DNA from: Adiantum capillus-veneris
Taxonomy: Eukaryota; Streptophyta; Polypodiopsida; Polypodiales; Pteridaceae
Reading direction: 5' to 3'
Length of the DNA stretch: 64,000 bases
NCBI GenBank assembly: GCA_014529385.2
Contig: CM043960.1
Location: forward strand, 125,084,043 to 125,148,042
The notes below the pieces were generated by a model, which did not search any database, was not told the origin of the DNA, and saw only the letters and a program-made list of their open reading frames with translations. Each line of letters begins with the position of its first letter. The stretch's first letter is position 1. Both the position numbers and the translations under genes were made by a program. Below are positions 1-11,004 of this stretch, in pieces.

Positions 1-1700
1 CTTTGTCTCCTTTACAAGCTCCCGCTCATCTAGCTTGTTGACAAACTTGAGAACGACGTTTCACTCTTTAGGAGTAACATTGAACAATTGCACATTGTAT
101 AACTGTAGCGCAATCATATCATAAAAAATATTTCTATAATTCGCATAGACCATTTCTTCTCCTTTTGGCGATCTATATGTCAATTCAATGTGGAAAGGAC
201 TTCCTAGCTTTTGATGCACCTCCTCGTTGACTTCCCGTCTTGCTTTTTGAATAGAGAAAGGTTTTGGAAGTAACATGTACTTGATATGGAACTTTTTGAC
301 CTGTCTTTTCATAGACTTGAGTAAGAGGAGTTAAGAGTCAAAACCCTTTTCTAGTGGAACAACATTGCAAATGATGCTACATACTTGAAAATGGTAGCAT
401 ATCCCTTATTGGATATACCAGCTTCATGCATAATCGATTGAATGTACTGTGTAGAGAGTTGGCTCTCCTTTAAAAGGCTGTCAAGCTATTTAGCAGCAAT
501 CTTACCCTATTTCTTTTCATCCAAGAGGCCAGCTACGTTTTGGCGATTCAATATGAGCCCATAAGGGGCCGCGGAGGTGGTTTTGCTACGCTCCACTTCC
601 TTGTGTTAGGGTGAAGCAAAGATCTGTGCAAGCATGTTAGCAATAAGAGATGCGAGAGTTTATGAATTTAATTTGTGTCAGGGTGAAGCAAAGATCTGTG
701 CAAGCATGTTAGCAATAAGAGATGCAAGAGTTTATGAGCGGAAGGATAGATGTACTCACTTGATGGCTTGCACTCTTTTCTTCATTCCTCCTAGCCAACT
801 TTCAAGTCCTCGATGTCTCTTAGTTTTCTTTTTCTTTGGCGAAGGCCTAACGCTTTTTTTTTTCCTCTGAGTTGTTGTGTAAGCTCCTTGATGGTCTCCT
901 TGCTGCCTTCAACCTGTTGAGCCCATTGCACAAATTTTTGGTGTAAGCGAAAATTCTTGATGTATATAATATCTCTCTCTTGTTGCAGAACGTCATTTTC
1001 TTACAGCCAAATGCTTAGTGTAGCCATGCAAGCCATGGTGGCCATCTCTGGCATAGTTCACTAAGGATGTAATATCCTTACAAGTGGAGTGGAGTTTGTA
1101 ATAGGATGCTTTGAATACATTCTGCTGTCCAGCCAAAGGTCCACATTTTTCATGCCCTCTGATCTTAAGTTCTCCTTAGAAGCTTTAGAAATCGTCTGCT
1201 GTTTGTTTTTCTTGTAGAGGGATTCATACTCTCATGAGAGCTCTATGTGCATGTGATATACATCTCTCCTATTCCTTGTAGAAGTTCTTCGTGGAGAAGC
1301 TACAAGTGTCAACTAAGACATGAATGATCAAAACTGTGTGCAGAAAGAGGTGGGGGCAATAGAAGAATAGAAATTTGAATATCACGCGCACGTGAGAGAA
1401 CGCAGGAGGGAATGGGGGGGAAGAAAGAGGCGAGGAAACAGAGCTTAGTTTTCAAAAATGCAAAAGATTGAGATATTTGGCATTAAATTCAGTAGCCACC
1501 ACACACAGTGAAGTGTTATCATGATTGGAATACTTTTTGTGTTTTTTAATAAACGTACCTTGCATGAATAAGATATCCAGATTTTAGAAAACATGTATAT
1601 GAAAAAGGGTTAAAATGATTTTTCTATAATCTCTCTCTATGTTGACATGGAATTTCTTACAAGGCTCAAATTTGAGTCCAAACGTTTCCTAATGCCTATA
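1..1700. other. Low-information region, no firm gene
   Basis: I see no recognisable domain here apart from the integrase remnant that begins just to the right. A minus-strand ORF of 83 codons (61-312) has ordinary amino-acid composition and could be a fragment of the 3' coding region of gypsy-A, but it matches no family I know. The rest lacks long frames. The 3' LTR of gypsy-A would be expected in or left of this stretch, but I cannot delimit it. Confidence 0.4.
601..738. repeat. 72-bp tandem duplication, two copies
   Basis: Positions 601-665 recur at 673-737 with only two visible mismatches (TTAGG versus CAGGG, and GCGAG versus GCAAG). The period is 72 bp, a multiple of three, so both copies read in the same frame on either strand. 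The duplication lies in an otherwise unannotated region. Confidence 0.85.
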
Positions 1701-1724
1701 ATGTTTCTCGTATGTGTTTTTTAA

Positions 1725-2607
1725 GCCGGTAGTGCTATGGGACCTACAAAGTCTAAGTCCCACTTGGAAAAAGCTCGTGCTCCCATCATTGGCCTCATAG
1801 AAATTTCATCCCTTGCAAGCGAGATTTTCACACCGCATCCATGAAAGGTGCTGGCCATCATATTCCAGAAAACATATTAGCTTTAGCCGTTTTTTCTACC
1901 AAAAAATGACGTCCAACTTACCTTGAGTGTGCTTATTTCAAAATAGGCAATTATTCACTTTTTGATACACAAAGTCTAAGCTATTATGTTTACAAAGCTT
2001 GTACAATTGATTGCCAATTAACTCATATGATTGTGCCTCTGTTGGATCACTTGTATTATTGTTTTTCATATATCCATATTTGGTTCAAACAATCTACAAT
2101 ATATCTACTCCAGTGAGGTGCTATAGCAACTTGAAACAATGTAGCATGCTTTAGAGCTGGTCTAGCTGAACATGCAATGCAATTTTCAACATGCATGTGT
2201 CCATTAAACTTCATGCTTGGCCAAAATACTCCATTTGTCATTAGTTTTTGGTAGGTACGAGTCTTCCCATGGTGTACACAACCCATATTGGCATGTGCCT
2301 CCATCAATTATAAAGGAAGATTAGAGGCTTCAATACATAACCTTAATATGTCATCGAAACCTCTGTGATACAAACTTCCACTAAGAAGTTGAAAAGGAGA
2401 GCTTTTCTCAACAAGTTTTTTGTCAAATTCTTTCTCTTGAGCTATTGATAGTTGTCCTATGGATAAATGCAAAATTATGCTCTCACTCCATTTAAGCAGC
2501 ATTTCAATATTAAAGAGATATGCATATGGAAAATAATATTCAATTCCCTTAGGAGGCTTGATGAAAAGATGATCAGCCCTTTGATCAGTAGTACCCTTCT
2601 TTACCAC
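1725..2607 (-). pseudogene. Gypsy-A integrase N-terminal half, degenerate
   Basis: The frame at 2308-2607 resembles the linker before integrase and ends in a segment reading LRLCIEA. The next frame (2056-2307) supplies an H2C2 zinc finger: histidines in AHANMGCVHHG, then CIAC after GVFWPSM. Around 1735-1765 another frame reads KWDLDFVGP, the motif carrying the first Asp of the DDE triad. Integrase would insert element cDNA into chromosomes, but this copy is split across frames, lacks a visible second Asp and Glu, and must be inactive. The WDLDFVGP and WP..F.D spacing resembles the gypsy-B integrase at 38 kb. Confidence 0.75.
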
Positions 2608-2957
2608 AACTATGAAATTGAATTCTAGCTAGATGCCAAACCACCTTACTATTCTACATGTATTGCATGCCTTGTTAACAAGACACAATATGTATGATGA
2701 TCAACAAAGAAGATGAATCGATTTGCGAGAAGGTAGTGCTTGACTTTATTCACTGCATAGATCATTCCCAATCATCCTCTTTTAATAATTATGTAATTTT
2801 TTTCTTCAGCACTATTTTATTGGTGATTGGCATAGCAAATTGGTAAATTCATATTGACTTCACCTGGTTGTGACAATATACATTTAATAGCAAAAGCAAA
2901 GGCATAAACATGCACATGGAAAATTTCATTCCAATTTGGTGCCTTAATGATATGTGT

Positions 2958-3700
2958 TTATATCAACATCTGCTTCAAATTTTGAAATGATTCCTCGCAA
3001 TCTTTTGTCCATTTGAACATCACTATCAAGCCATAAAGAGGTTTGACAATCACACCATATATGTAGATAAATTTTATGTAATTTCTACAATGTCCCATAA
3101 AAAATTGAACCTTTCTAGCTATCTTTGGACATGGCATCTCCATAGTCATCCCAATTTTATCCATAATCACGATATGTCCTAAGATCTTGCCTTGTCTAAC
3201 CATCAATACATGCTTTTTTGCATTAAGGAAAAGTCTTGTATGTGCTACATTTTTCGAATACTTTTTATAGATCCATATATGGTCTTTGTAAAACATTGAA
3301 TGTACACACAAATCATCCATATGTATCTCTAAAAATACACGCAAGTATTCCCTAAAAGCATGAGCATCAGCCTTTGGAAGGTTGCATGTGCATTCATCAA
3401 CCCAAATGGCATCACACAATAAGCAAAAAATTCCCCAGTCGATCACAAAAGCTATCTTGGGCTAATCTTTCGGTTTAATATCCAATTGGTTATAACCTAA
3501 AAATCCATCTAAGAAGTTATATGCTTGTTTTCCAACTACTCATTCCAAAACATGATCTGTAATGGGAAGAGGATAGTCATCGCAAGTAGACGGTGCATTC
3601 AACTTTTTGAGATTCACACATACTCTCAACTTACCATTCTTTTGGGCACTATGATAATTCAAGATACCTAATCAAGGTGCTCTATCTTGAAACTCACTTT
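2958..3700 (-). pseudogene. Gypsy-A reverse transcriptase, degenerate
   Basis: The frame at 2958-3446 carries the palm motif as HMDDL (YxDD family, first position changed) followed by the thumb/connection-like stretch with ILGH and WTKDCEESFQNLK. Farther upstream on the minus strand (about 3550-3660) a second frame reads VPKKNGKLRVCVNLKKLNA, the fingers motif of gypsy RTs. The two are joined only through frameshifts and stops around 3450-3550, so this is an old inactive RT. Confidence 0.8.
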
Positions 3701-4139
3701 CCTTCAACTTATCGATCTCTTCCTTGATCTTCTTTGCAAAGGTTTCATTGTAATTTTATGAACATGGCCTACTTGGCTTAGAATTTAGCTTATTACGAGG
3801 AATTATGTGTTGACAAATTTCAGGATCAACCCCTTTCAAGTCCTTATAAGACCAGGTGAACACATTTTTGTACTCCTTGAGTGCCTTAATCAATAGATTT
3901 CTTTGTCAGGAGATAGATCAATAACAATATAAGCTGGTTGGGCTCCTTACCTGGATCTACTAGATCTTTTTAGCAGCCTTGAGTCCATTAAAATATTTCA
4001 CTGGCTTTGCCTTTTCTTAATGGGTTTCTCAACAATAATCTTGCAGTCTTGAATAGAATACTTTTTTTAGTGGGAGGGTACACTTATTCCCTCCTTCTTT
4101 GACTCATTCTCAACCTCGCTTTCAATCTCTGTCGTCCAC

Positions 4140-4627
4140 TGGAATTGGAGCTGATCTCTTGAGACAACTAATTCCAGTGTTGAAGGATTTCAGCTACTAG
4201 TGTGGGAAGATTTCACACAGTAGACTAGACAGAAATCAGAGACTAAACTGACATGTGGATACTGAAATAAGAATCAGACTTATAGACTAGAATAAGATTC
4301 AGATTCAGATTCAGATTCAGATTCAGATTCAGATTCAGAAGACTGGTCTAGAAGTAAGTATCACTGAAATATATACCATGATTGAGATTACAGTGAATAT
4401 GATTACAGAGAGAAAGTATAGCCGACAATACTGCCACTGATGCTCAAGTACAATTGTAGCTCAAAGCACTAATACAAGTGATAACAATTGCCAACCCAAT
4501 AATAATGTAATGGGACCTATTTATACACTTCGGTTTTACTGTAGTAATTGCTCTAGTAATTACTAAGTAATTTGCTGCCCATCTTCTAAGAACACGTTCC
4601 CGCATGGTGATTATCGAGCCGTCTACA
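4140..4627 (-). repeat. Gypsy-1 3' LTR (488 bp)
   Basis: The LTR has TG...CA ends on either strand. It matches 14752-15209 along its whole length except for an expansion of an ATTCAG-type hexamer (about 4284-4338; seven or eight units here versus two in the other LTR) and roughly 20 substitutions. The TCCAC target duplication abuts it at 4135-4139. Confidence 0.95.
4296..4338. repeat. Hexanucleotide (TTCAGA)n expansion inside LTR
   Basis: TTCAGA-type units are repeated in tandem. The partner LTR has only two units at the same place, so the array expanded after (or was lost since) insertion, when the two LTRs were identical. Confidence 0.9.
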
Positions 4628-4644
4628 TCCTTCCCTTCTTTCTT
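4628..4644 (-). promoter_or_regulatory. Polypurine tract of gypsy-1
   Basis: Read on the minus strand this is AAGAAAGAAGGGAAGGA, immediately followed by TGTAG, the start of the 3' LTR. It is the expected primer for plus-strand DNA synthesis and fixes the LTR boundary. Confidence 0.85.
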
Positions 4645-7578
4645 GAATTTTGGCAAGATTCCAAAATTTTTGAAAAATGCCCGTCTGATGCTGATGTGAG
4701 ACTGAAAAATCCATCGTCTGGTTCTGGTGTGGAAATGAAAAATCCATTGTCTGGTTCTGGTGTTGGGATGCAGGAGTTCAAGAAGGACCAAGGATTGCAG
4801 GAGACAACGGAAAAGGCCAAGGTGGATCTGTCATCAAGCCAAGGTAGAACTGTCATCTCTCCCTGCCTGCTGAGAAGAAAAGTCACCACTGAATTCTGAG
4901 ATGGAACTACCCAGTATCCTTCCATTGGACCGTCTTCCTTTTTCCTTTGCTCTTTGACCGGACGGTGCCTGACAAGTCTCAGCACTAGCATTCTCCTTCT
5001 GAATTAGTCAGTAAATGGCCTCCTGCTCAAGCTGATCCCGTCGGTCTATGGTCATCTCTACCTCATAAGGTGTGAGAGAATGATAGGTTTTGGTGTCAGG
5101 ATCATAGAGTGTATGCCTGCCCTTGGTCAGTCTGGTTCTGGCCAGCTTATGACAATGCGAAGTAGTATGGATCCATCCTTCTGGAAGAGACTGATTTGTT
5201 TTGACACGAGCTTCAAAAATAATCTCAGCCATCTCTCTATACTACGGTGCTAGACCCGGCTTTGCTGCAATGTCTTTCTCAGGCAGTTTGGAAGATTCAA
5301 CCGTAAGCTGTAGCAACTGATTAGTACTCCTAGTCAATCCTCTGACCTGAATCTTCCACTGGCCCATACACAACTGAATCCTATGTAGCTCTTCTTTCAT
5401 TGCCTGAATGTCATTGATTTGAAGAGCATCATTGAGCAATGTCTGCCAAGTCTTCCATTCCAAAGTTGATCGCTCATACCAATCTTGAAGCTCATCAATT
5501 ATTTTGAAATATGTGAGTCGATCAACTGGTTCTTGATGTTGAGGATACAACGCTGGAAAGAATCTTGGCAGATCAGTTGCTCTTGCTGGAACAACATACA
5601 AGAGAACTGGAGAATCAGACACAAATTCCAGGAAATTGAGAACAACCTGGTTCTCCTATTGCATCATCTTCCGAGTGATTTTCACTATCTGGAATAAGGT
5701 TCGGAGAGCAGTTGCCTGTGCTCCTACCGACATTCTTGTTTGAGGTCCTCTGCTAGTGGCTGTCTGGTCCTCAAGAATGGATTTCATTGTCTGATCCAAA
5801 ACACCTCTGGCAGGTTGCAGTTGTACCAAAACTTCCTTGAGTTGGACCCTAACATCCTTCATGCAGCGGTAAGTTGGTTTGTTACCCAACAGAAGTTCTA
5901 GTTCTAGAGCTAAAGTCTGACAATCTGCAGTAGACTGTCTTTGCCAGTGTGGGTTTTCCACTTTTACATCAGCATTGAGTATCCATTCCGGAACTCATTC
6001 CAACAACTGAACTGTACTGGGATGCGCAGGTAGTCTACAAACTTCTTTATCATGGAAAGCAGCGTATTTCCAATGGTCTACCATTTCCCTGGCTCCCACA
6101 TATAGTCTTTGAAATATTTCTAAATCAATCCAGAGAGCATCATCCTCCAGATACTATCTAGTGATGTAGGCTTGTTGATGTCTCAACTGCTTATTCAAAG
6201 TAATGAGCTGCAGTGAATGCTGATGATCAGTCACTGGTCCCTCATCCTGAACCTTCATTTTCCCTTTAGCCTCTCTGCTGTGATGAGACTGATCAGTTGG
6301 CTGATTCCCAGTGTTACTGGGTTGCTGCTCTTCAGTCTGCTGATGACCCGACTGGTGCTCTTTATCCTGTCCTTCCTGCTGACCCGCATTCTGGTCTGGC
6401 TGGTCTGGCTGTGACTAGCCTCCTTCATCTGGCCCTGTCCCACCAGTACCAAATCCTGGAGGTGGAGATGGTGGTGGGGCATCATCATCATCCTTTGTAT
6501 GGCCAGTTTCTTGATCATCCTCCTCCTTATCAACTTCATCTTCTTCATCTTCTCCATCCTCATCCAGGGAAGTCTGTTGCTCAATATAATCCATTATAGC
6601 TTGGTTCATCAGAGCATTATTGAACTCACCCATCTTGTCCTGCAAATCGCTCTGCAAACTTTCCATCAAGGGCTTTAAATTTTCTAAGTCAAAAACAACT
6701 TTGCCTGCGGGGTTTAAAATTTCAGACAAGCTATTGTAGATGTATCTGTCAGTCAGCGAACGCTTCAAAGCTGTATGGTGCACTAGCAGCTTTCTAAATT
6801 CTGCTCGCTTCATTCTGAGCATCATTTCAGCTCGCTCGAAAACTCTCAGTGCTTCATTCCTTTGACTTTTCATGATCATAATTTCAGACTCAGCTTTAGC
6901 TAACTTTTTGTTCAACAACTCCTGAGCCCTTTCTGATTGAGCTTCCAGTACCCTGTGTTGTATGTTCTGCACTTCCTGGGCTTTCTGGAGTGTTGCAATC
7001 TGATGCTGTGCTTCTGCCAAGTTAGCTTTAAGATTTTTGACTTCATCTTCTGATCCAGTAGCCTCCGCCAATTGTCCCATACAACTAAAAATGGTATTCC
7101 AAGAAGACTATATCAGAACTGAACATCTGTCTTTGACCGTGGTTGGATCAGAATCAAAAGGTTCATATATTGCCACAGGAGCCACGTAGGGTAGAGTAGC
7201 ATAATCAGTTGTGCTGAGCAAAAGATGCCCTCTCAATTTTTGAGTTTGCATTTGCTGCAGCTTATCCTTTTTTACCAGTTGCAGAGGTTTCCCAGAAATG
7301 GAAAGAACTTCTCCAGAGAAAGTTGAGGACGTTGGACCTTTCCCTTTGTCCAGTTGACTCTTGCCTTTGTCCACTGACTGGTCTGGTACCTTCTCCTCAG
7401 TGACTGGCTTTACCTGATCTTTCCCAGAGCTAGTAGCAACTATATGTTTGACAACTGACTGATCAGGCATAGTTTTTTGAGTAAATTGCTGCTCAGTTTT
7501 ACTTTTCTCAGCTTTCTCAGTGCTCACTGCCTTAACCTGGCTTTCTATTTGCTTCAAGAACTCACTGCTTTTTTTCAA
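4645..7578 (-). pseudogene. Gypsy-1 extra region after pol, coiled-coil and acidic protein
   Basis: Downstream of the 626-codon frame, five ORFs (7108-7578, 6415-7080, 5656-5961, 5242-5622, 5008-5232) lie in one and the same reading frame, separated by stops, so they look like one former ORF of about 850 codons. The 6415-7080 part is rich in Glu, Lys and Ala with coiled-coil character, then an acidic run (EDGEDEEDEVDKEEDD) and a Pro-rich tail. The 7108-7578 part is Lys/Gln/Ser-rich with repeated PDQSV motifs. No known domain was recognised. The position, after integrase and before the 3' LTR, is that of env-like or additional ORFs in Tat/Athila-type plant elements; no transmembrane segment or signal peptide is evident. 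At 4705-4770 a 33-bp unit is repeated twice (TPEPDxGFF on the minus strand). Confidence 0.6.
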
Positions 7579-9442
7579 TGTAATTCTGCTTCTTTGAACT
7601 GCCAGCTTCCTCTGTAGTGGCTTTCCTTTTCAGGTCATTGGAAATCGTTTGACTGTCTGTGTCTTCGTCGTCTAAGGACAATTCAATCTTCTTTGGTTCA
7701 GAAATGGGCTGCTCACTCCAAGCCTGCTTTACCTGCTCATTAACATCTGCAGCAGTAGCCCAATACAAGAATTTCCAGACATACCATGCCTTGAAAATAG
7801 TTTGAGATATCAGCTTGGCAGTCTGTTGAAGTACATTATGCAAGATTATTTGACAAAGGTTGATATGGACTTGTGGATCCAGTATCTTGGCCAACAGCAT
7901 AGCAAATAATTTCTCTGACACATACGTTGGGTTATTCTTAAGACTGACTGCTTCAGCTACAAACCTATAAGCAGCGGAGACTTCCAAACCTGCTACTGGA
8001 ACTCCTCGAGCACTTACCTTGCGCTTCTTTCTAGGTGTTTCATCCTCCTTTAGAGCAATACTTATTTGCTGCGCAGTCGCCATAGACGGTTTGGGCTCAT
8101 TAGGCATCCGAAATGCAAATGCAATGGCTTCTGATTTCAGTGACACCTTCCTATTATTTATCATAGCATTGCTACTGTCAGCATCAAAGGAATCGAGAAC
8201 TTGCTTAATGATATCTGCATGAAAAGCAATCCTTGTAGCTTGCAACACAACTCGCAGATCCCAGAGTTGTAGCAAAGTCATTGCGTGATCAGTAAAGACA
8301 TAGCGTTGGATTTTACTGTATGGAAGAACAGGAAGGCTTGCCTTTTCCTCAACAACTAGAGCCTGGATTTCTTCAAGAGTTTCCTGCATCTTCTTTGAGC
8401 GTTTCCTTCTACCCATACACTGTGAGGTCGACGACGATGAAACAGGCAAAGGTGAAGAGGACTTACTTGTGTCAAAGCCGTTCCCTGGTGTCGCTGGTAA
8501 GACTGTCTGACCGTCAGCTATCTTGTCAGAGGTCGAAGTTTGCGGCTGTAGTGAAGAAACCTCGAAGCTCGACGATGGCGAATGGTTGACAAGAGGAAAG
8601 CGTCGTGCAAGAGATTTGTGAGGAAAAATGCTAACTCTCCTTATTGTTATACGTGTTTGTGCCATAAAAGCTCCACCACTCGCCGCTCCTAGACTTGTGT
8701 GCGCCATTGCTGTCGTGGAAAACATGCATTGGACAAGACTGCAACCCATCCTTGTAATAATTACCACTGGCATATCACTTGACCATTGGCCACTTAAAAT
8801 TTGGAAAGTGTGTCCATACTGGTTCTGAACTGAATCCCACTCTGGCTGGACCATACTAGTACTAGTTCTCAGGTCAGCCTGATCTGGTTCTTTTGGTACT
8901 GGTTTTGAAGCTGGAACTGGTTGCACATGGAAAAGACCAAAAATGTCTGATTCCGGTATCTCTTGATCAACAACCTCCAGTTCCTTAGTACCTTGTTCCA
9001 ACCCAGTTTCTCTAGTCTCTAAATAATAAAGTTTGATCTTTGCTCCATTATATACTCCCGGCAACATCAGTCCAGATAAATCTTTCAATCTGACTGTGCC
9101 ATTGGAGAAGACCCAATCGACCTCAAAAGGTCCTTCCCAGGCAATCTTCAAATTTGGCTTCTTTGGACCCAATTTAGACTGATATAGAAGCACTAAGTCT
9201 CCTTTCTGGAATTCTCGGACTTTAATTCGGCGATCATGCCAGTGCTTCCTTCTTCGTTGAACAATCTCCTGTTCCAATATAGCTCTTTGTCTGAGTTCAT
9301 CTAATTGCTTTAGTTCATTCAGTCTTTTCTTAAGATTATGGTTGAAGTCTAATCCATACTTCACAGCCATTCTTAGACTGGGAATTACGAATTCCATAGG
9401 AACCACAACTTCAGTACCATACACCATTCTGAATGGTGTCAT
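7562..9442 (-). CDS. Gypsy-1 integrase C-terminus fused to long novel domain (626 codons)
   Basis: The first about 130 residues are the end of integrase: the after-core segment, then KGDLVLLYQSKLGPKKPNL and WEGPFEV, the GPY/F-type DNA-binding barrel. The same frame continues for some 480 residues without a stop. The extra part has a Pro/Ser linker, a basic patch (GRRKRSKK), then a mostly alpha-helical region beginning near YSKIQRYVFTDHAM with a stretch NNRKVSLKSEAIAFAFRMP, a second basic patch (PRKKRKV, like a nuclear localisation signal), and an acidic C-terminus. Its layout recalls the plant retrotransposon additional-ORF proteins found in Athila-like elements (inference, unconfirmed). It overlaps the next frame by 17 bases, so a shift could link them. 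The start Met is only the first in frame; translation would come from pol. Confidence 0.7.
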   Translation of the reverse strand: MTPFRMVYGTEVVVPMEFVIPSLRMAVKYGLDFNHNLKKRLNELKQLDELRQRAILEQEIVQRRRKHWHDRRIKVREFQKGDLVLLYQSKLGPKKPNLKIAWEGPFEVDWVFSNGTVRLKDLSGLMLPGVYNGAKIKLYYLETRETGLEQGTKELEVVDQEIPESDIFGLFHVQPVPASKPVPKEPDQADLRTSTSMVQPEWDSVQNQYGHTFQILSGQWSSDMPVVIITRMGCSLVQCMFSTTAMAHTSLGAASGGAFMAQTRITIRRVSIFPHKSLARRFPLVNHSPSSSFEVSSLQPQTSTSDKIADGQTVLPATPGNGFDTSKSSSPLPVSSSSTSQCMGRRKRSKKMQETLEEIQALVVEEKASLPVLPYSKIQRYVFTDHAMTLLQLWDLRVVLQATRIAFHADIIKQVLDSFDADSSNAMINNRKVSLKSEAIAFAFRMPNEPKPSMATAQQISIALKEDETPRKKRKVSARGVPVAGLEVSAAYRFVAEAVSLKNNPTYVSEKLFAMLLAKILDPQVHINLCQIILHNVLQQTAKLISQTIFKAWYVWKFLYWATAADVNEQVKQAWSEQPISEPKKIELSLDDEDTDSQTISNDLKRKATTEEAGSSKKQNYIEKKQ

Positions 9443-10889
9443 TCCAGTAGGTCACCTTATAAGCTATCCTATAAGCCCAAAGAGCAATCTGAAGCTTCCA
9501 ATCCCACTGGTCTGGTTTCTTTTGCACCACCTTTGTAAGAATAGTCTTAATTGTCTTATTTCTACTTTCAGCCTGTCCATTGCATCTGGGATAGTAAGGA
9601 GTAGATTTGAAATGGTTGACTGAAAGCATATCCAATAGGATTTCCATAGTATCGTTGATAAAATGTGTCCCTTGATCGGTCACAACTTCTACTGGACATC
9701 CATATCGGCAAACAATATTCTCAAACAAAAACCTTGCAGTTGACTTGGCTGTGTTGTCAGGAAGAGCCTTAGATTCCACCCACTTGGTAACATAACAAGT
9801 AGCCATCACGATGTACTTGTTTTTCCTGGGAGTCACCTTCTTAAAAGGTCCCATAAAATCCAGTCCCCATTTCATGAATACTCCCAATGGTTGTATCGGC
9901 ATTAAGGGAGTCATGTCTGCAGCTATTGGTTGGCCCATTCTTTGGCATATGTCACAGGTTTTACAAAAGCTTATGACATCAGCAATCATTGTTTGCCACC
10001 ACAGACCTGCTTGCAGAATCTTCTTGTAGGTCACTTCGTTGGAAAAGTGTCCACCAGACTTGCCATTATGTGCTTCTGAAATAACTTGCATTCTTCCTTC
10101 CATAGGGACACATCTTTGAAGTATACCATCCACACCTAATCGATAAATTAATCCTCCGATGATGGTAAATTTCAGGCTTTTTATGATCAGAGATTTCTTC
10201 TGATTCTGTTTCCAATCCTTTGGAAAGGCACCTTGGGAAAGGAATTGATAAATATCATACCATTCAGGATCCACTGATTCTTCTGCTTCTAACTGAAATA
10301 AATCAACATCCACTGGCTCATCTCTCAGAGGTGATTCTGAATATCCTTTTGTACTTCTCGAGAGAAAGTCAGCTCCACAGTGGTTTTGGCCAAGCTTATG
10401 GAAAATTATGAATTCAAATTTCATAAGGAACATCATCCATCTTATCAGCGTGCCTTGAATAATAACTTTGTTAATCAGAAACAGAAGAGCTTGATGATCC
10501 ACATAAAAATGGAATAACTTCTCCAATAGGTAATGCCTAAACTTTGTAGCGCTAAAAACGATTCCAAGGGCCTCTCTTTCAGTAGTCGTATAGCCTTGTT
10601 CAGCCTGACTGAATCTCTGACTAGCAAAATAGACCGGATAGTCTGTTCTGCCATCTAGCTGAGCTAATATTGCCCCCATTGCCAATCCTGAAGCATCTAC
10701 ATGTACATGGAAAATAATATCCCAATTCGGCTGCCTGAGGACTGGTTTACTGGTAATGGCTTTTTTCAAATTCTGGAAACTCCCCTCACACTCAGCAGTC
10801 CAATTGAACTTACGAGTCTTCTTTGTAAGCTCATATAGTGGTACTGCTTGAGAAGCAAACTTGTGTACAAATCTTCTATAGAAATTCAC
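9411..10889 (-). CDS. Gypsy-1 RNase H and integrase core (492 codons)
   Basis: The N-terminus holds the end of RT (MNFYRRFVHKFA, then PLYELTKK and FNWTAECEGSF). Next comes gypsy RNase H: FHVHVDASGLAMGAIL (first Asp), TTEREALGI (Glu), FYVDHQALLFL and ADFLSR. Integrase follows with H2C2 residues (AHNGKSGGHF, then CKTCDIC) and a complete DDE set in KWGLDFMGP, VVTDQGTHF and CNGQAESRNKT. Integrase thus retains all catalytic residues, unlike the gypsy-A and gypsy-B copies. The frame runs off near NGVWY, where a small indel moves the C-terminus into the 7562-9442 frame, so the polyprotein is not continuous. Confidence 0.92.
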   Translation of the reverse strand: MNFYRRFVHKFASQAVPLYELTKKTRKFNWTAECEGSFQNLKKAITSKPVLRQPNWDIIFHVHVDASGLAMGAILAQLDGRTDYPVYFASQRFSQAEQGYTTTEREALGIVFSATKFRHYLLEKLFHFYVDHQALLFLINKVIIQGTLIRWMMFLMKFEFIIFHKLGQNHCGADFLSRSTKGYSESPLRDEPVDVDLFQLEAEESVDPEWYDIYQFLSQGAFPKDWKQNQKKSLIIKSLKFTIIGGLIYRLGVDGILQRCVPMEGRMQVISEAHNGKSGGHFSNEVTYKKILQAGLWWQTMIADVISFCKTCDICQRMGQPIAADMTPLMPIQPLGVFMKWGLDFMGPFKKVTPRKNKYIVMATCYVTKWVESKALPDNTAKSTARFLFENIVCRYGCPVEVVTDQGTHFINDTMEILLDMLSVNHFKSTPYYPRCNGQAESRNKTIKTILTKVVQKKPDQWDWKLQIALWAYRIAYKVTYWNDTIQNGVWY

Positions 10890-11004
10890 ACCCCAAGAAA
10901 TAACTCAACTCAGAAGCAGTTCTGGGTGCTTTAGCTTGCTGGACACACTGTATTTTGTTATTGGCCATTTCTATTCCATTGCGGGAAACCACATGTCCCA
11001 GTAG

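Larger units (their letters stand above)
1715..4139 (-). mobile_element. Gypsy-A, left part (integrase and RT remnants)
   Basis: This is the 3' half (in element orientation) of a decayed Ty3/gypsy retrotransposon. Read on the minus strand, the order is RT, the segment before integrase, the integrase zinc finger, then the first catalytic Asp of the integrase core. It stops abruptly at the TCCAC target duplication of gypsy-1 and resumes at 15215 with protease- and gag-like sequence, so gypsy-1 landed inside it. All frames are broken by stops and indels. No LTR was identified. Confidence 0.8.

Noticed and set aside
4444-4791. 115-codon minus-strand ORF across the 3' LTR
   Set aside because: It runs through the polypurine tract and the LTR, which would not be translated as one protein; its N-terminal repeats belong to the extra region.
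6217-6599. Hydrophobic plus-strand ORFs (possible membrane proteins)
   Set aside because: They are antisense to the acidic/coiled-coil frame of gypsy-1; Asp/Glu-rich codons read as Leu/Phe/Ser on the other strand.
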